Shown one piece after another: positions 37,510 through 47,207 of a stretch of 64,000 nucleotides of DNA (positions within the stretch are counted from its first letter, which is position 1; every line of letters begins with the position of its first letter). The position numbers and the translations under genes are program-made. A model generated the notes under the pieces. The model ran no database searches. It was not told where the DNA came from and worked only from the letters and a program-made list of their open reading frames with translations. Origin of the DNA: Hyphomicrobiaceae bacterium. GTDB taxonomy: Bacteria; Pseudomonadota; Alphaproteobacteria; Rhizobiales; Methyloligellaceae. The DNA is taken from NCBI GenBank assembly GCA_028066055.1, contig JALCBY010000004.1, positions 1 to 64,000 on the forward strand, in the 5' to 3' direction.

Positions 37510-40500
37510 ATGGCAGAGGCACCCGCCAAGCGTCCATTTGTGCATTTGCGGGTACATTCCGCCTATTCGCTGCTCGAAGGCGCGTTACCCGTCCCGCAGC
37601 TTGCGGAACTTGCCGGCTCACATGCCATGCCTGCGCTCGGCATCGCCGACCGGGACAATCTGTTCGGTGCTCTGGAATTTTCCGAAACACTGGCGGCGGC
37701 GGGAATCCAGCCGATTATCGGCTGTGCCCTGCGTGTCGATTTCGCAGATGTGACGTCGGCCGGCGGACAGACAAACGGCCAAAACGACGGCCCCGTACAA
37801 GTCGGGGCCAACGGCGGATATCTGGTCTTTCTGGCAAAGAACGAGAACGGTTACGCCAATCTTCTGCGGCTTACGAGCGCGGCATTTCTCGATCATCCCG
37901 ATGCGAGCGACGTCCATATCACGCTCGACGAACTGCGCGAGAATGCGACGGATCTTGTCGTCCTCAGCGGGGGCCCGGAAGGGCCCGCAGACCAAGCCAT
38001 CGCCGCGGGCAACAAACAGCTCGCACGAGCCAGACTCGCATTGCTCAAGGACCTGTTCGGCGACCGGCTCTATGTCGAGCTGCAACGCCACGGGCTTGAA
38101 GAGGAACGCGACGTCGAGCCCGAACTGATCAACCTGGCTTACGATCTTGAGCTGCCCATCGTGGCGACAAACCAGCCGTACTTCGCAAGTCAGGACGATT
38201 TCGAAGCGCATGACGCGCTGATCTGTATCGCCGAGAGCACATATATCAGCGTCGACGAACGCCGCCGTCTCAGCCCACAGCACTATTTCAAGTCGGCGGA
38301 GGAAATGTCCGAGTTGTTCGCCGACCTGCCCGAGGCAATCGAAAACACGGTCGAGATTGCGCAGAGATGCGCCTACCGTCCGCTTTTGCGCGACCCGATC
38401 CTTCCACAGTGGGTGACCGACGGCTCACAGGACCAGAAAAGTGCTGAAGCGAAGGAATTGACGGCGCAGGCGGAAGAAGGGCTCAAGCGCCGGCTGCAGG
38501 AAGAGGGGGTTGCGGAAGGCTTCGAGGAGACCGCCTATTGGGAGCGTTTGCAGCTTGAACTCGAAATCATCTCCCGCATGGCCTATGCGGGCTATTTCCT
38601 GATCGTTGCCGACTTCATTCAATGGGCGAAGAACGCAGACATTCCCGTGGGCCCGGGGCGCGGGTCGGGAGCCGGGTCGCTGGTCGCCTGGGCGCTCACC
38701 ATCACCGATCTCGATCCGATGCGGTTCGGTCTGCTGTTTGAGCGGTTTCTCAATCCCGAACGCGTGTCCATGCCGGACTTCGACATCGACTTCTGTCAGG
38801 ACCGCCGCGATGAAGTCATCGCCTATGTGCAGCAGAAATACGGCGATGACCGCGTCGCCCAGATCATCACCTTTGGTAAATTGCAGGCGCGGGCGGTGCT
38901 GCGCGACGTCGGCCGCGTGCTCCAGATGTCTTACGGACATGTCGACCGGCTGTGCAAGATGGTGCCCGCCGATCCGGCAAATCCTGTGAGTCTTCCGGCA
39001 GCCATCGCAGGCGAACCAAAACTTCAGGAAGAGCGCGACAGGGAACCCATCGTGGGGCGTCTTCTCGATATCGGTCAGAGGCTGGAAGGTCTGTACCGCC
39101 ACGCATCCACTCATGCCGCCGGTATCGTGATCGGCGACAGGCCGCTAACCGAACTCGTTCCACTCTACCGCGATCCGAGATCCAACCTGCCCGCGACGCA
39201 ATTCAACATGAAATGGGTAGAAGCCGCCGGTCTCGTGAAATTCGACTTTCTCGGATTGAAGACGCTCACGGTGATCGAAAAAACCAGGGAGCTGCTTTCG
39301 CTCAAGGGAGAAAATATCGACCCGGCGCGCATTCCGCTGGACGACAAGGAAACTTTCGATCTGCTCTCCGAGGCGGAGACGGTTGGCGTGTTCCAGTTGG
39401 AAAGCGCGGGCATGCGCGAGGCGCTGCGCAAACTCAAGCCGGACCGGTTCGAGGACATCATCGCCATGGTCGCCCTCTACCGCCCGGGACCGATGGATGA
39501 CATTCCCCGTTACATTGCCTGTAAGACGGGCGCTGAGCCTGTCACCTATCCCCATCCGTCACTGGAAACAATCCTGAGCGAAACCTATGGGGTCATCGTC
39601 TACCAGGAACAGGTGATGCAGATCGCGCAATTGCTTTCCGGCTATTCGCTGGGCGAGGCGGATCTGTTGCGCCGCGCCATGGGCAAGAAGATCAAGAAAG
39701 AGATGGACGAACAGAGGTCGCGGTTTGTCGACGGCGCGGTTGAGAATGAGGTCGACAAGGGAACAGCGGAATATATTTTCGAACTGATCGCCAAATTTGC
39801 GGGCTATGGTTTCAACAAGTGTCACTCTGGCCCATACGCGCTCATCGCCTATCAGACGGCCTACCTGAAAGCCAATTATCCGGTTGAATTTCTGGCCGCG
39901 TCCATGACGCTGGATATGGGAAACACGGATAAACTCAACGTGTTCGTCCAGGACGCCCGCCGTGCGAAGATTCCGGTCGAGCCTCCTTGCGTCAACGCCT
40001 CGAAGGCGGATTTCAGCACCCAGGAACAATCGATCCGTTATGCATTGGGCGCCCTCAAGAATATGGGCCGTGCCGCGGCAGAGACCATCGTCGCGGAGCG
40101 CGACGAAAACGGCGCGTTCAAGACTCTGGCCGACTTTGCCCACCGCCTCAATGCCCGCGCGGTGAACAAACGCGGGCTGGAAGCCCTGATCGCAGCCGGC
40201 GCGCTCGACAGTTTCGATCCGGACAGAGGCAAGCTGTTTGGCAATTGCGACCGGCTTTTGCGTTCCGCGGCAAATCCGGAACATGACGACCAGAACGACC
40301 TGTTCGGTGAGGAAACCGCGCGTGATCTGATCCTGCGGGATGCGGAACCCTGGTTGCCCTTGGACAAGCTTACGCGCGAACAGGAAGCCATCGGGTTCTT
40401 CGTCTCTGGCCATCCGCTCGATCAGTATGAGGCGATCCTGCAGGAGAACGGAATCGCCAGTTGGGCGGATTTCAGCGCGCGGGCGGGCGCAGGCGCTGCC

Positions 40501-41043
40501 GCCGCCCGCGTCGCCGGCGTGATTTCCTACCGGCAGGAACGCACCTCCGCGCGCGGCAACCGTTTTGCCTTCATCGGACTTTCCGACCAGACGGGACAGT
40601 TCGAAGCGATCGTGTTTTCAGAACTGTTGTCGTCTCACACCGACATTCTCGTGCCCGGCGCGCCGGTGCTCGTCGATATCGAAGCAGAGGCCGACGCGGA
40701 TGCGTTGAGGGCACGCATCACGGGCGTTGAGTCCCTCGAAGCCCTCGCATCCCGGACGCAGGGCGGAATGCGGATCGTTGTCGACGATCCCACCTCGCTT
40801 GCGCAGGTGCAGGAACGCCTCCAGACCGAAGGTGAGGGAAGGGTGTGGCTCGTGCTTCAATTGCCCGACGCCGGCCGTGAGCTGGAGTTCGAGATTCCGG
40901 GCCGGTTCGACGTTTCGCCGAACGGAACGGGAGCGCTCAGCGTCATTCCCGGAGTGCGTGCAATCGAGCCGGTTCTGAACGGTGGCGCCCGGACGCGCGG
41001 ATACGGCCGCAGGAAAGACGTGCTCTCCCTTGCAAACGCCTGA
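37510..41043 (+). CDS. dnaE: DNA polymerase III alpha subunit
   Basis: The 1177-aa replicative polymerase begins with a PHP domain (HLRVHSAYSLLEGALPVPQL), followed by the family C polymerase core with GPGRGSGAGSLVAWAL and the catalytic aspartates in MPDFDIDFCQDRRDE, the fingers region RAMGKKIKKEMDEQR, a helix-hairpin-helix region (FNKCHSGPYALIAYQTAYLK) and an OB domain near residue 990-1070 (VAGVISYRQERTSARGNRFAF). It copies the chromosome in the Pol III holoenzyme. The start has GAGG 8 nt upstream. Length agrees with DnaE1 of the group. Confidence 0.97.
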   Translation: MAEAPAKRPFVHLRVHSAYSLLEGALPVPQLAELAGSHAMPALGIADRDNLFGALEFSETLAAAGIQPIIGCALRVDFADVTSAGGQTNGQNDGPVQVGANGGYLVFLAKNENGYANLLRLTSAAFLDHPDASDVHITLDELRENATDLVVLSGGPEGPADQAIAAGNKQLARARLALLKDLFGDRLYVELQRHGLEEERDVEPELINLAYDLELPIVATNQPYFASQDDFEAHDALICIAESTYISVDERRRLSPQHYFKSAEEMSELFADLPEAIENTVEIAQRCAYRPLLRDPILPQWVTDGSQDQKSAEAKELTAQAEEGLKRRLQEEGVAEGFEETAYWERLQLELEIISRMAYAGYFLIVADFIQWAKNADIPVGPGRGSGAGSLVAWALTITDLDPMRFGLLFERFLNPERVSMPDFDIDFCQDRRDEVIAYVQQKYGDDRVAQIITFGKLQARAVLRDVGRVLQMSYGHVDRLCKMVPADPANPVSLPAAIAGEPKLQEERDREPIVGRLLDIGQRLEGLYRHASTHAAGIVIGDRPLTELVPLYRDPRSNLPATQFNMKWVEAAGLVKFDFLGLKTLTVIEKTRELLSLKGENIDPARIPLDDKETFDLLSEAETVGVFQLESAGMREALRKLKPDRFEDIIAMVALYRPGPMDDIPRYIACKTGAEPVTYPHPSLETILSETYGVIVYQEQVMQIAQLLSGYSLGEADLLRRAMGKKIKKEMDEQRSRFVDGAVENEVDKGTAEYIFELIAKFAGYGFNKCHSGPYALIAYQTAYLKANYPVEFLAASMTLDMGNTDKLNVFVQDARRAKIPVEPPCVNASKADFSTQEQSIRYALGALKNMGRAAAETIVAERDENGAFKTLADFAHRLNARAVNKRGLEALIAAGALDSFDPDRGKLFGNCDRLLRSAANPEHDDQNDLFGEETARDLILRDAEPWLPLDKLTREQEAIGFFVSGHPLDQYEAILQENGIASWADFSARAGAGAAAARVAGVISYRQERTSARGNRFAFIGLSDQTGQFEAIVFSELLSSHTDILVPGAPVLVDIEAEADADALRARITGVESLEALASRTQGGMRIVVDDPTSLAQVQERLQTEGEGRVWLVLQLPDAGRELEFEIPGRFDVSPNGTGALSVIPGVRAIEPVLNGGARTRGYGRRKDVLSLANA

Positions 41044-41058
41044 GTTCGTGCCTATAAG
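41030..41058 (+). promoter_or_regulatory. Candidate promoter of rpsB-tsf
   Basis: TTGCAA (41030-41035) and TATAAG (41053-41058) are exactly 17 nt apart. The -35 lies in the last codons of dnaE. Transcription would start near 41065, leaving a leader of about 140 nt before rpsB. This is the best housekeeping promoter match noticed in the window. Confidence 0.6.
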
Positions 41059-41208
41059 GCGTCCCATCACACACGCGAATGCCAAGCGGCAGGCTCTTCT
41101 TCCGGTGTAGACCGGGCGGCCAGGGCACTGCCACTTTCCGGTGCGTCGCAGGAAACTGACGACGTTCAACTCATTCGCGGAGGATCAACCGGAAGAAGGA
41201 GCGCAGTC

Positions 41209-42399
41209 ATGTCACTGCCTACATTCAACATGCGCGAACTGCTCGAAGCGGGCGTGCATTTCGGACATCAGTCACATCGTTGGAATCCGAAGATGGCGCC
41301 GTATATCTTTGGCGCCAGAAATAACATACATATCATAGATTTAGCGCAAACGGTTCCACTACTTCACCAAGCTTTGGTGACGGTTTCGGACACCATCGCC
41401 CGGGGCGGCCGGCTGCTGTTTGTCGGCACCAAACGCCAGGCATCGGATTCGATTGCGCAGGGCGCGAGCCAGTGCGCGCAGTATTTCATCAACCACCGCT
41501 GGCTCGGCGGCACGCTGACCAACTGGCAGACCATCTCGAAATCGATCAAACGGCTCCGGACGCTTGAGGAACTGCTGGACGGCGAGGGGCAGGGGCTCAC
41601 CAAAAAGGAACTGCTCCAGCTCACCAGGGAGCGCGACAAGATCGAACGGGCGCTCGGCGGCATCAAGGATATCGGCGGACTGCCGGACATCCTGTTTGTG
41701 ATCGACACCAACAAGGAGTCGATCGCTGTGGCGGAGGCCCGGAAGCTGAAAATTCCGGTTATTGCAATCGTAGATACGAACTGCGATCCGGACGAGGTCG
41801 ACTTCCCGATTCCCGGCAATGACGACGCGGGCCGCGCGATTTCGCTCTATTGCGACCTGATTTCGCGGGCTGCCATTGACGGAATCGAGAGGGCCCAGGG
41901 TGGCGCTGGCATAGATATCGGCGAATCCGAGGCGCCGCCTGCGGAGGAAGCGCTGGAACCCGCTGCAGCTGAGAAAGCGGAAACCAAGGCTAAAACCGCA
42001 GAAGACAAGAAAGCCGACAAGAAACCGGCGGAAGCGAAAAAGAAAGACAAGGCCGAGGATACCAAGGCGGCCGATGATAAGAAAGCGCAGGCCGACAAGG
42101 CTGCTGCTGACGAAAAGGCCGCGGACAAAGAGAAGGCCCCAGCCAAGGAGGCGAAAGCCAAGGCTGAGGGTTTTGAACGTCTCAAGAAACCGGACGGCGA
42201 GGCTGATGATCTCAAGGCGCTCACCGGCGTTGGCCCGGTTCTGGAAAAAAGCCTCAATGACTTCGGCATTTTCCATTACCGGCAGATCGGCGGTCTCAAG
42301 AAAGCGGAGATCTCAGAGATTGACGAAGCGCTGAACCTGAAGGGCCGCATAGAGCGGGATGACTGGGTGAAGCAGGCCAAGGAATTGGCGAAAAAGTAA
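41209..42399 (+). CDS. rpsB: 30S ribosomal protein S2 with C-terminal extension
   Basis: Residues 1 to about 240 are ordinary S2 ([41 protein letters not shown]). After it come about 80 residues rich in Ala, Lys and Glu, then a compact ~65-residue domain (from about 330) with [21 protein letters not shown] and [14 protein letters not shown], a helix-hairpin-helix-like fold. The total of 396 aa compares with about 240 in E. coli. Similar C-terminal domains are known on S2 and L21 of various alphaproteobacteria. S2 is needed for S1 binding and initiation. The start is preceded by AGAAGGAG. Confidence 0.96.
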   Translation: MSLPTFNMRELLEAGVHFGHQSHRWNPKMAPYIFGARNNIHIIDLAQTVPLLHQALVTVSDTIARGGRLLFVGTKRQASDSIAQGASQCAQYFINHRWLGGTLTNWQTISKSIKRLRTLEELLDGEGQGLTKKELLQLTRERDKIERALGGIKDIGGLPDILFVIDTNKESIAVAEARKLKIPVIAIVDTNCDPDEVDFPIPGNDDAGRAISLYCDLISRAAIDGIERAQGGAGIDIGESEAPPAEEALEPAAAEKAETKAKTAEDKKADKKPAEAKKKDKAEDTKAADDKKAQADKAAADEKAADKEKAPAKEAKAKAEGFERLKKPDGEADDLKALTGVGPVLEKSLNDFGIFHYRQIGGLKKAEISEIDEALNLKGRIERDDWVKQAKELAKK

Positions 42400-42468
42400 C
42401 AAACCGGGTTTGTTTGTCGCGTGTGCGTGCACACATAACCAACAACCTGATTCCATGGGATGACCGAT

Positions 42469-43395
42469 ATGGCGACCATTACAGCAGCGATGGTGAAGGA
42501 ACTGCGCGACAAGACCGGCGCAGGGATGATGGATTGCAAGACGGCACTGAACGAAAATGACGGCGACATGGAAGCCGCCGTCGACTGGCTCAGGACCAAG
42601 GGACTGGCGAGTGCGGCGAAAAAGGCCGGGCGTGTGGCTGCGGAAGGTCTCGTCGGCATTGCAAGCGACGGGACGACCGGTGCGCTGGTCGAGGTAAACT
42701 CCGAAACCGACTTCGTTGCGCGCAACGAACAGTTCCAGGAGATGGTCTCGACGATCGCCGAGCTTGCATTGAGGGCGGACGACGCCGATGAACTGCAATC
42801 GGTGCCCTACGGCGATAGCGGTCTGTCGGTTGCCGAACAACTCAAGGAGATGATCGGAACCATCGGGGAAAACATGGTTCTTCGCCGTTGCCAGCGCATC
42901 GAAGTTTCCGAAGGCGCGATTGGCCACTACATGCACAATGCGGCAGCACCCGGACTCGGCAAAATCGGCGTTCTCGTCGGCCTCGAGTCGAGCGGCGACA
43001 CCGAAAAACTCGCCGAATTGGGGCGTAAACTCGCGATGCATGTTGCCGCCGCCAACCCGATCGCCGTCACCGAAGAGGATATCGATCCCGGAGTGATTGA
43101 GCGTGAGCGCGCGGTATTGAGCGAACAGGCACGGGAATCGGGCAAGCCCGAGAACATTATTGAAAAGATGGTCGAAGGCCGGCTTCGTAAATTCTACGAG
43201 GAAGTGGCGCTGATGTCCCAGCTTTACGTCATCGACGGCGAAAGCAAGGTTCGCGATGCCGTCAAGGCGGCGGAAGGCGAGGTCGGTGCGCCGGTGAAGA
43301 TCGTCGGCTTTGCACGCTTCGCGCTGGGAGAAGGCGTCGAGAAGGAGGAAGACGATTTTGCCGCCGAGGTCGCAGCGGCGGCTGCAGGCAGCTAG
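42469..43395 (+). CDS. tsf: Elongation factor Ts
   Basis: The 308-aa protein has the N-terminal UBA-like domain ([20 protein letters not shown]), then the core with [16 protein letters not shown], which binds EF-Tu, and the second core half with [14 protein letters not shown]. It exchanges GDP for GTP on EF-Tu. ATG 42469 ([12 protein letters not shown]) is preferred to ATG 42460, which has no ribosome site. It is co-transcribed with rpsB. pyrH, the expected next gene, is absent. Confidence 0.97.
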   Translation: MATITAAMVKELRDKTGAGMMDCKTALNENDGDMEAAVDWLRTKGLASAAKKAGRVAAEGLVGIASDGTTGALVEVNSETDFVARNEQFQEMVSTIAELALRADDADELQSVPYGDSGLSVAEQLKEMIGTIGENMVLRRCQRIEVSEGAIGHYMHNAAAPGLGKIGVLVGLESSGDTEKLAELGRKLAMHVAAANPIAVTEEDIDPGVIERERAVLSEQARESGKPENIIEKMVEGRLRKFYEEVALMSQLYVIDGESKVRDAVKAAEGEVGAPVKIVGFARFALGEGVEKEEDDFAAEVAAAAAGS

Positions 43396-43668
43396 AGTAG
43401 ACTTTTCCTGTCCATTCCGCGTCTTAGGGATCGATCGCTCTTGCCGTTGGTGTCGTAATTCCCATAATTGGCGATCAGTTCTCCAACTGGACGACGCGTT
43501 GTCGGGGGGAAACGGAATTGTGACGCCATCTGCGGAGGGATCGGCCCGAAACTCTTTGTTTGGCTTTGTCCCGCCGTATACCTATCGTAGGGAACCGTCC
43601 AGCCGGAGGCTCCGTGCGGCCCGATTGCCTGTTGATTGGGGGCGGCCGCGATTTGTGGGAGTGAGACG

Positions 43669-44226
43669 ATGTCAAAATTCGATCTGAAAGACTTGCAGCG
43701 GCGCATGGATGGCGCGTTTAATGTGTTGAAGCAGGAGTTCGGCAGTTTGCGGACCGGGCGCGCGAACGCCAGCCTTCTGGATCCGGTCACGGTCGACGCG
43801 TATGGCACACCGATGCCGCTCAATCAGCTCGCGACCATCACCGTTCCCGAACCACGCACCATCAGCGTCCAGGTATGGGACAAGTCTCAGGTCGATGCCG
43901 TGGACAAGGCGATCCGAGAATCCGGGCTCGGACTCAATCCAATCGGCGAAGGCCAGGTCTTGCGTATACCGATACCGGAACTGAACGAGGAGCGCCGGCA
44001 GGAGTTGGCGAAACAGGCTGCCAAATATGCCGAACAGGCGCGGGTGGCCGTGCGAAATGTGCGCCGCGACGGAATGGAACAGCTCAAGCGGCAGGAAAAG
44101 GCCGGGGAGATTGGCCAGGACGAGCAGCACACACATGGCACTGAGGTTCAGGAAATCACCGACTCGACCATCCAGAATATCGATGAAGCCCTCTCGGCCA
44201 AGGAAGAAGAAATCATGCAGGTCTGA
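43669..44226 (+). CDS. frr: Ribosome-recycling factor
   Basis: The 185-aa protein matches RRF throughout: [35 protein letters not shown] and the two-domain layout with the hinge near residue 30. The C-terminal helix carries [20 protein letters not shown]. With EF-G it splits post-termination ribosomes. ATG 43669 has GGGAGTGAG upstream. It follows tsf after 273 bp of non-coding DNA where pyrH would be expected. Confidence 0.97.
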   Translation: MSKFDLKDLQRRMDGAFNVLKQEFGSLRTGRANASLLDPVTVDAYGTPMPLNQLATITVPEPRTISVQVWDKSQVDAVDKAIRESGLGLNPIGEGQVLRIPIPELNEERRQELAKQAAKYAEQARVAVRNVRRDGMEQLKRQEKAGEIGQDEQHTHGTEVQEITDSTIQNIDEALSAKEEEIMQV

Positions 44227-44284
44227 TTTGAAGACCGGCAAAGGCAGACGACCGTCAGCCTGAAGCAGCGAGGCACACTCTCCC

Positions 44285-45043
44285 GTGACCATGCCAGACC
44301 AGACTGTCGGGCAACCTGCCGCCCACGACGACATGCCTCAGCATGTCGCCATAATCATGGATGGCAACGGGCGTTGGGCCGCGGAGCGCGAGCTGAGCCG
44401 GTCGGAAGGCCACAGGCACGGTGTTGAAAGCGTGCGCGCGGTTGTCCGCGCTGCAATCGAGATCGGGCTTCCGTATCTCACACTCTTTAGCTTTTCGTCG
44501 GAAAACTGGTCGAGGCCGCAATCGGAAATCCGCGACCTCATGATGCTTCTGCGGCGGTTCATTCGCACGGACCTCGCAGACCTGCACAAACACGGCGTGC
44601 GGATCCGCGTCATCGGCAAACGCAGCGGCATCGAGGGCGACATCATCCGGCTGATTGAAGATGCGGTTGCCCTGACGGAAAAGAATGACGGCCTGCAACT
44701 CACCGTCGCGTTCAACTATGGCTCACGGGACGAAATCGCGCGCGCCGCACAACGCATCGCCGAACAGGTAAAGGGAGGAACGCTCGACAGCGCGGATATC
44801 TGTCCGGAAATGTTCGATGCCTATCTCGACACCTCCGGCCTGCCGGATCCCGATCTGCTCATCCGCACCAGCGGGGAACAGCGCCTGTCGAATTTTCTGC
44901 TGTGGCAGTGCGCTTATGCGGAATTCGTGTTCGTCGACGAATACTGGCCCGATTTCACGCGATCGACCCTTGAGGAGGCGATCGCGACCTTTCGGGCGCG
45001 TGAACGCCGGTTCGGCGGTTTGCAGGCGAGGTCCACAGCGTGA
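44285..45043 (+). CDS. uppS: Isoprenyl transferase / undecaprenyl diphosphate synthase
   Basis: The protein of about 252 aa has the cis-prenyltransferase signature HVAIIMDGNGRWAAE, the catalytic Asp and the substrate-binding LTLFSFSSENW and DLLIRTSGEQRLSNFLLWQ. It adds eight isoprene units to farnesyl diphosphate to make the carrier lipid for peptidoglycan and other glycans. GTG 44285 is best spaced from GAGG at 44270-44273; ATG 44291 and ATG 44333 are alternatives. The stop overlaps cdsA (GTGA). Confidence 0.95.
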   Translation: MTMPDQTVGQPAAHDDMPQHVAIIMDGNGRWAAERELSRSEGHRHGVESVRAVVRAAIEIGLPYLTLFSFSSENWSRPQSEIRDLMMLLRRFIRTDLADLHKHGVRIRVIGKRSGIEGDIIRLIEDAVALTEKNDGLQLTVAFNYGSRDEIARAAQRIAEQVKGGTLDSADICPEMFDAYLDTSGLPDPDLLIRTSGEQRLSNFLLWQCAYAEFVFVDEYWPDFTRSTLEEAIATFRARERRFGGLQARSTA

Positions 45044-45900
45044 ACAACGCGTCGCCGTCGCAAAAACACAATCCAGCAGACTCCCAGAGTGAATTGGTTC
45101 AGCGCCTGGGCTCCGCAATCGTTTTGGCGTTTGTCGTCGCAATTCTGACATTTGCCGGCCTGTGGCCGTTTGCCCTGATGGTTTCGGCGGGGGCCATCAT
45201 CCTCGCGTGGGAATGGGGACGGCTGGTCCGCGGGCGCACGTGGGACGCCGTCTTCTTCGTCCATGCCGCCTGTACGGTAGTTGCCTGCCTTCTTGGCGCG
45301 GCCCAGCCTGGATCATGGCTCCCCGCGCTGGCTCTCGCCGCCGGCTGCATCGTGGCGCCTTTCCTGGCGTCTGAACCGCAACATCGTATCTGGTCCCTTC
45401 TGGGCATTGTCTATATCGGACTGCCATGCTGGCTGCTGGTGGTCTTTCGATCCGACCCTTCATTTGGCGTGGCGGCGGTCTTCTTCCTGCTCGCTATCGT
45501 GGCTGCGACGGACACCGCCGCCTATTTTGTCGGACGCACCCTGGGCGGGCCAAAGCTGGCCCCGGCCATTTCGCCCGGCAAAACCTGGTCTGGGTTTGCC
45601 GGCGGAATTGTGCTGCCGACCATTCTGGCCTACGCGTTTGCACTTTGGCTCGGTGGAACGTCGGCAATCGGCGTCACCCTGACGGGCGCCAGCCTGTCGC
45701 TTGCAAGCCAGATCGGAGATTTGGCGGAGTCCGCCATAAAGCGGAAATTCAACGTCAAAGACTCCGGCCAGCTGCTTCCCGGCCACGGCGGGCTGCTTGA
45801 CCGGGTCGACGGCCTCATGGGCGCTGCACTGGCCGCCGGGTGTCTTGCGGCGATACGTGATACAGTTGCGCTTTCTCAAGCAATTTTAATTTGGCCATAG
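45040..45900 (+). CDS. cdsA: Phosphatidate cytidylyltransferase
   Basis: The 286-aa integral membrane enzyme has about eight hydrophobic segments. The family signature near the C-terminus is present: SAIKRKFNVKDSGQLLPGHG with DRVDGL following. It makes CDP-diacylglycerol, the precursor of all phospholipids. GTG 45040 overlaps the uppS stop by 4 nt, so translation is coupled. Its N-terminal 20 residues are polar and variable. Confidence 0.95.
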   Translation: MNNASPSQKHNPADSQSELVQRLGSAIVLAFVVAILTFAGLWPFALMVSAGAIILAWEWGRLVRGRTWDAVFFVHAACTVVACLLGAAQPGSWLPALALAAGCIVAPFLASEPQHRIWSLLGIVYIGLPCWLLVVFRSDPSFGVAAVFFLLAIVAATDTAAYFVGRTLGGPKLAPAISPGKTWSGFAGGIVLPTILAYAFALWLGGTSAIGVTLTGASLSLASQIGDLAESAIKRKFNVKDSGQLLPGHGGLLDRVDGLMGAALAAGCLAAIRDTVALSQAILIWP

Positions 45901-45953
45901 CCGCGGCATCGGGCATTGCATCGGCAAAGAACGCGAATAACGGAATAGTGCAC

Positions 45954-47162
45954 ATGGAACCTGCAACCGCGGTTGCGACATCAGTGGCGGCTCAAACGCC
46001 CCGCCGGATTTCCATTCTGGGGGCGACCGGTTCGATCGGGTGCTCGACGCTCGACCTGATCGGCCGCGACCCGCAGCGCTACGACGTCGTCGCCCTGACC
46101 GCGCTGAACAATGCCGATCAGCTTGCCCGGCAGGCGATCGAACACGATGCCGATCTGGCGGTGCTGGGCGACCCCGACGGTTATCAGGATCTCAAGGCGG
46201 CTCTTTCCGGAACGAACGTCGAGGCCGCGGCCGGACCCGACGCTCTCGTGGAAGCCGCGGAGCGGCCTGCGGACTGGACGATGGCCGCCATAATGGGATG
46301 CGCCGGGCTGCGGCCGACATTGAAGGCGGTAGAGCAGGGGCGGTGTTTGGCGCTCGCCAACAAGGAATGTCTGGTTTCGGCCGGTGACCTGTTCATGAAA
46401 GCGGTCAGCCGTTCCGGCACACAGCTGCTGCCGGTCGATTCCGAGCACTCGGCGGCGTTTCAGGCAATCGATCCGGGTATCTCGGACACGATCGAAAAGA
46501 TTTCGCTTACCGCGTCGGGAGGCCCGTTCCGCACCTGGACGCACGAACAGATGAAGACCGCGACGCCGCAGGACGCGCTGAAACACCCGACCTGGTCCAT
46601 GGGCAAAAAACTGACGATCGACTCCGCTACCCTGATGAACAAGGGGCTTGAGTTGATCGAAGCGTTCCATCTGTTCCCGGTGGAGGCCGGCCAGCTCGAT
46701 GTCGTCATCCACCCGCAGTCGATCGTCCATTGCCTCGTTGAATATGCCGACGGCTCGGTTCTTGCGCAGATGAGCTCACCGGACATGCGGACGCCTATCG
46801 CATATTCGCTTGCCTGGCCTGAGCGCATGTGGGCACCGACCGAGCGGCTCGACCTGGCGAAAATCGGCTCTCTTGAATTCGAATCGCCCGACAAGGAGCG
46901 TTTTCCGGCCCTGAGCCTGACGCAGGATGCGATGCAGGCCGATAACGGGACAACGACGGTTCTCAACGCGGCAAACGAAATCGCGGTTGAAGCCTTTCTT
47001 GAAGGTAAGATAGGGTTTCCGGCAATAACCGCGCTTGTCATGGACACGATCGACGCGGCGATGCGAGACGGCATCTCAAAACCGGACACACTCGATGACG
47101 TGTTTTTGCTCGACGAGGTGAGTCGCGGGTTGGCACAATCGTTGCTCTCGGATAAGAGCTAA
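45954..47162 (+). CDS. dxr: 1-deoxy-D-xylulose 5-phosphate reductoisomerase
   Basis: The 402-aa enzyme has an NADPH-binding loop LGATGSIGCSTLDLI, LANKECLVSAGDLFM, the metal/substrate segment PVDSEHSAAFQ, and SLTASGGPFRTW. It converts DXP to MEP in the non-mevalonate isoprenoid route, upstream of the UppS substrate. ATG 45954 was chosen; a TTG at 45891 would add 21 residues and overlap cdsA. Length is normal for the family. Confidence 0.96.
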   Translation: MEPATAVATSVAAQTPRRISILGATGSIGCSTLDLIGRDPQRYDVVALTALNNADQLARQAIEHDADLAVLGDPDGYQDLKAALSGTNVEAAAGPDALVEAAERPADWTMAAIMGCAGLRPTLKAVEQGRCLALANKECLVSAGDLFMKAVSRSGTQLLPVDSEHSAAFQAIDPGISDTIEKISLTASGGPFRTWTHEQMKTATPQDALKHPTWSMGKKLTIDSATLMNKGLELIEAFHLFPVEAGQLDVVIHPQSIVHCLVEYADGSVLAQMSSPDMRTPIAYSLAWPERMWAPTERLDLAKIGSLEFESPDKERFPALSLTQDAMQADNGTTTVLNAANEIAVEAFLEGKIGFPAITALVMDTIDAAMRDGISKPDTLDDVFLLDEVSRGLAQSLLSDKS

Positions 47163-47207
47163 TGTCGCGTTGCGTCGTCGAGAGATTCGAATAGGAGGCA
47201 GTGGTCA

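Noticed and set aside
43396..43668. A possible pyrH remnant between tsf and frr
   Set aside because: None of the three plus-strand frames shows UMP-kinase motifs; it was reported as an absence instead of a pseudogene.
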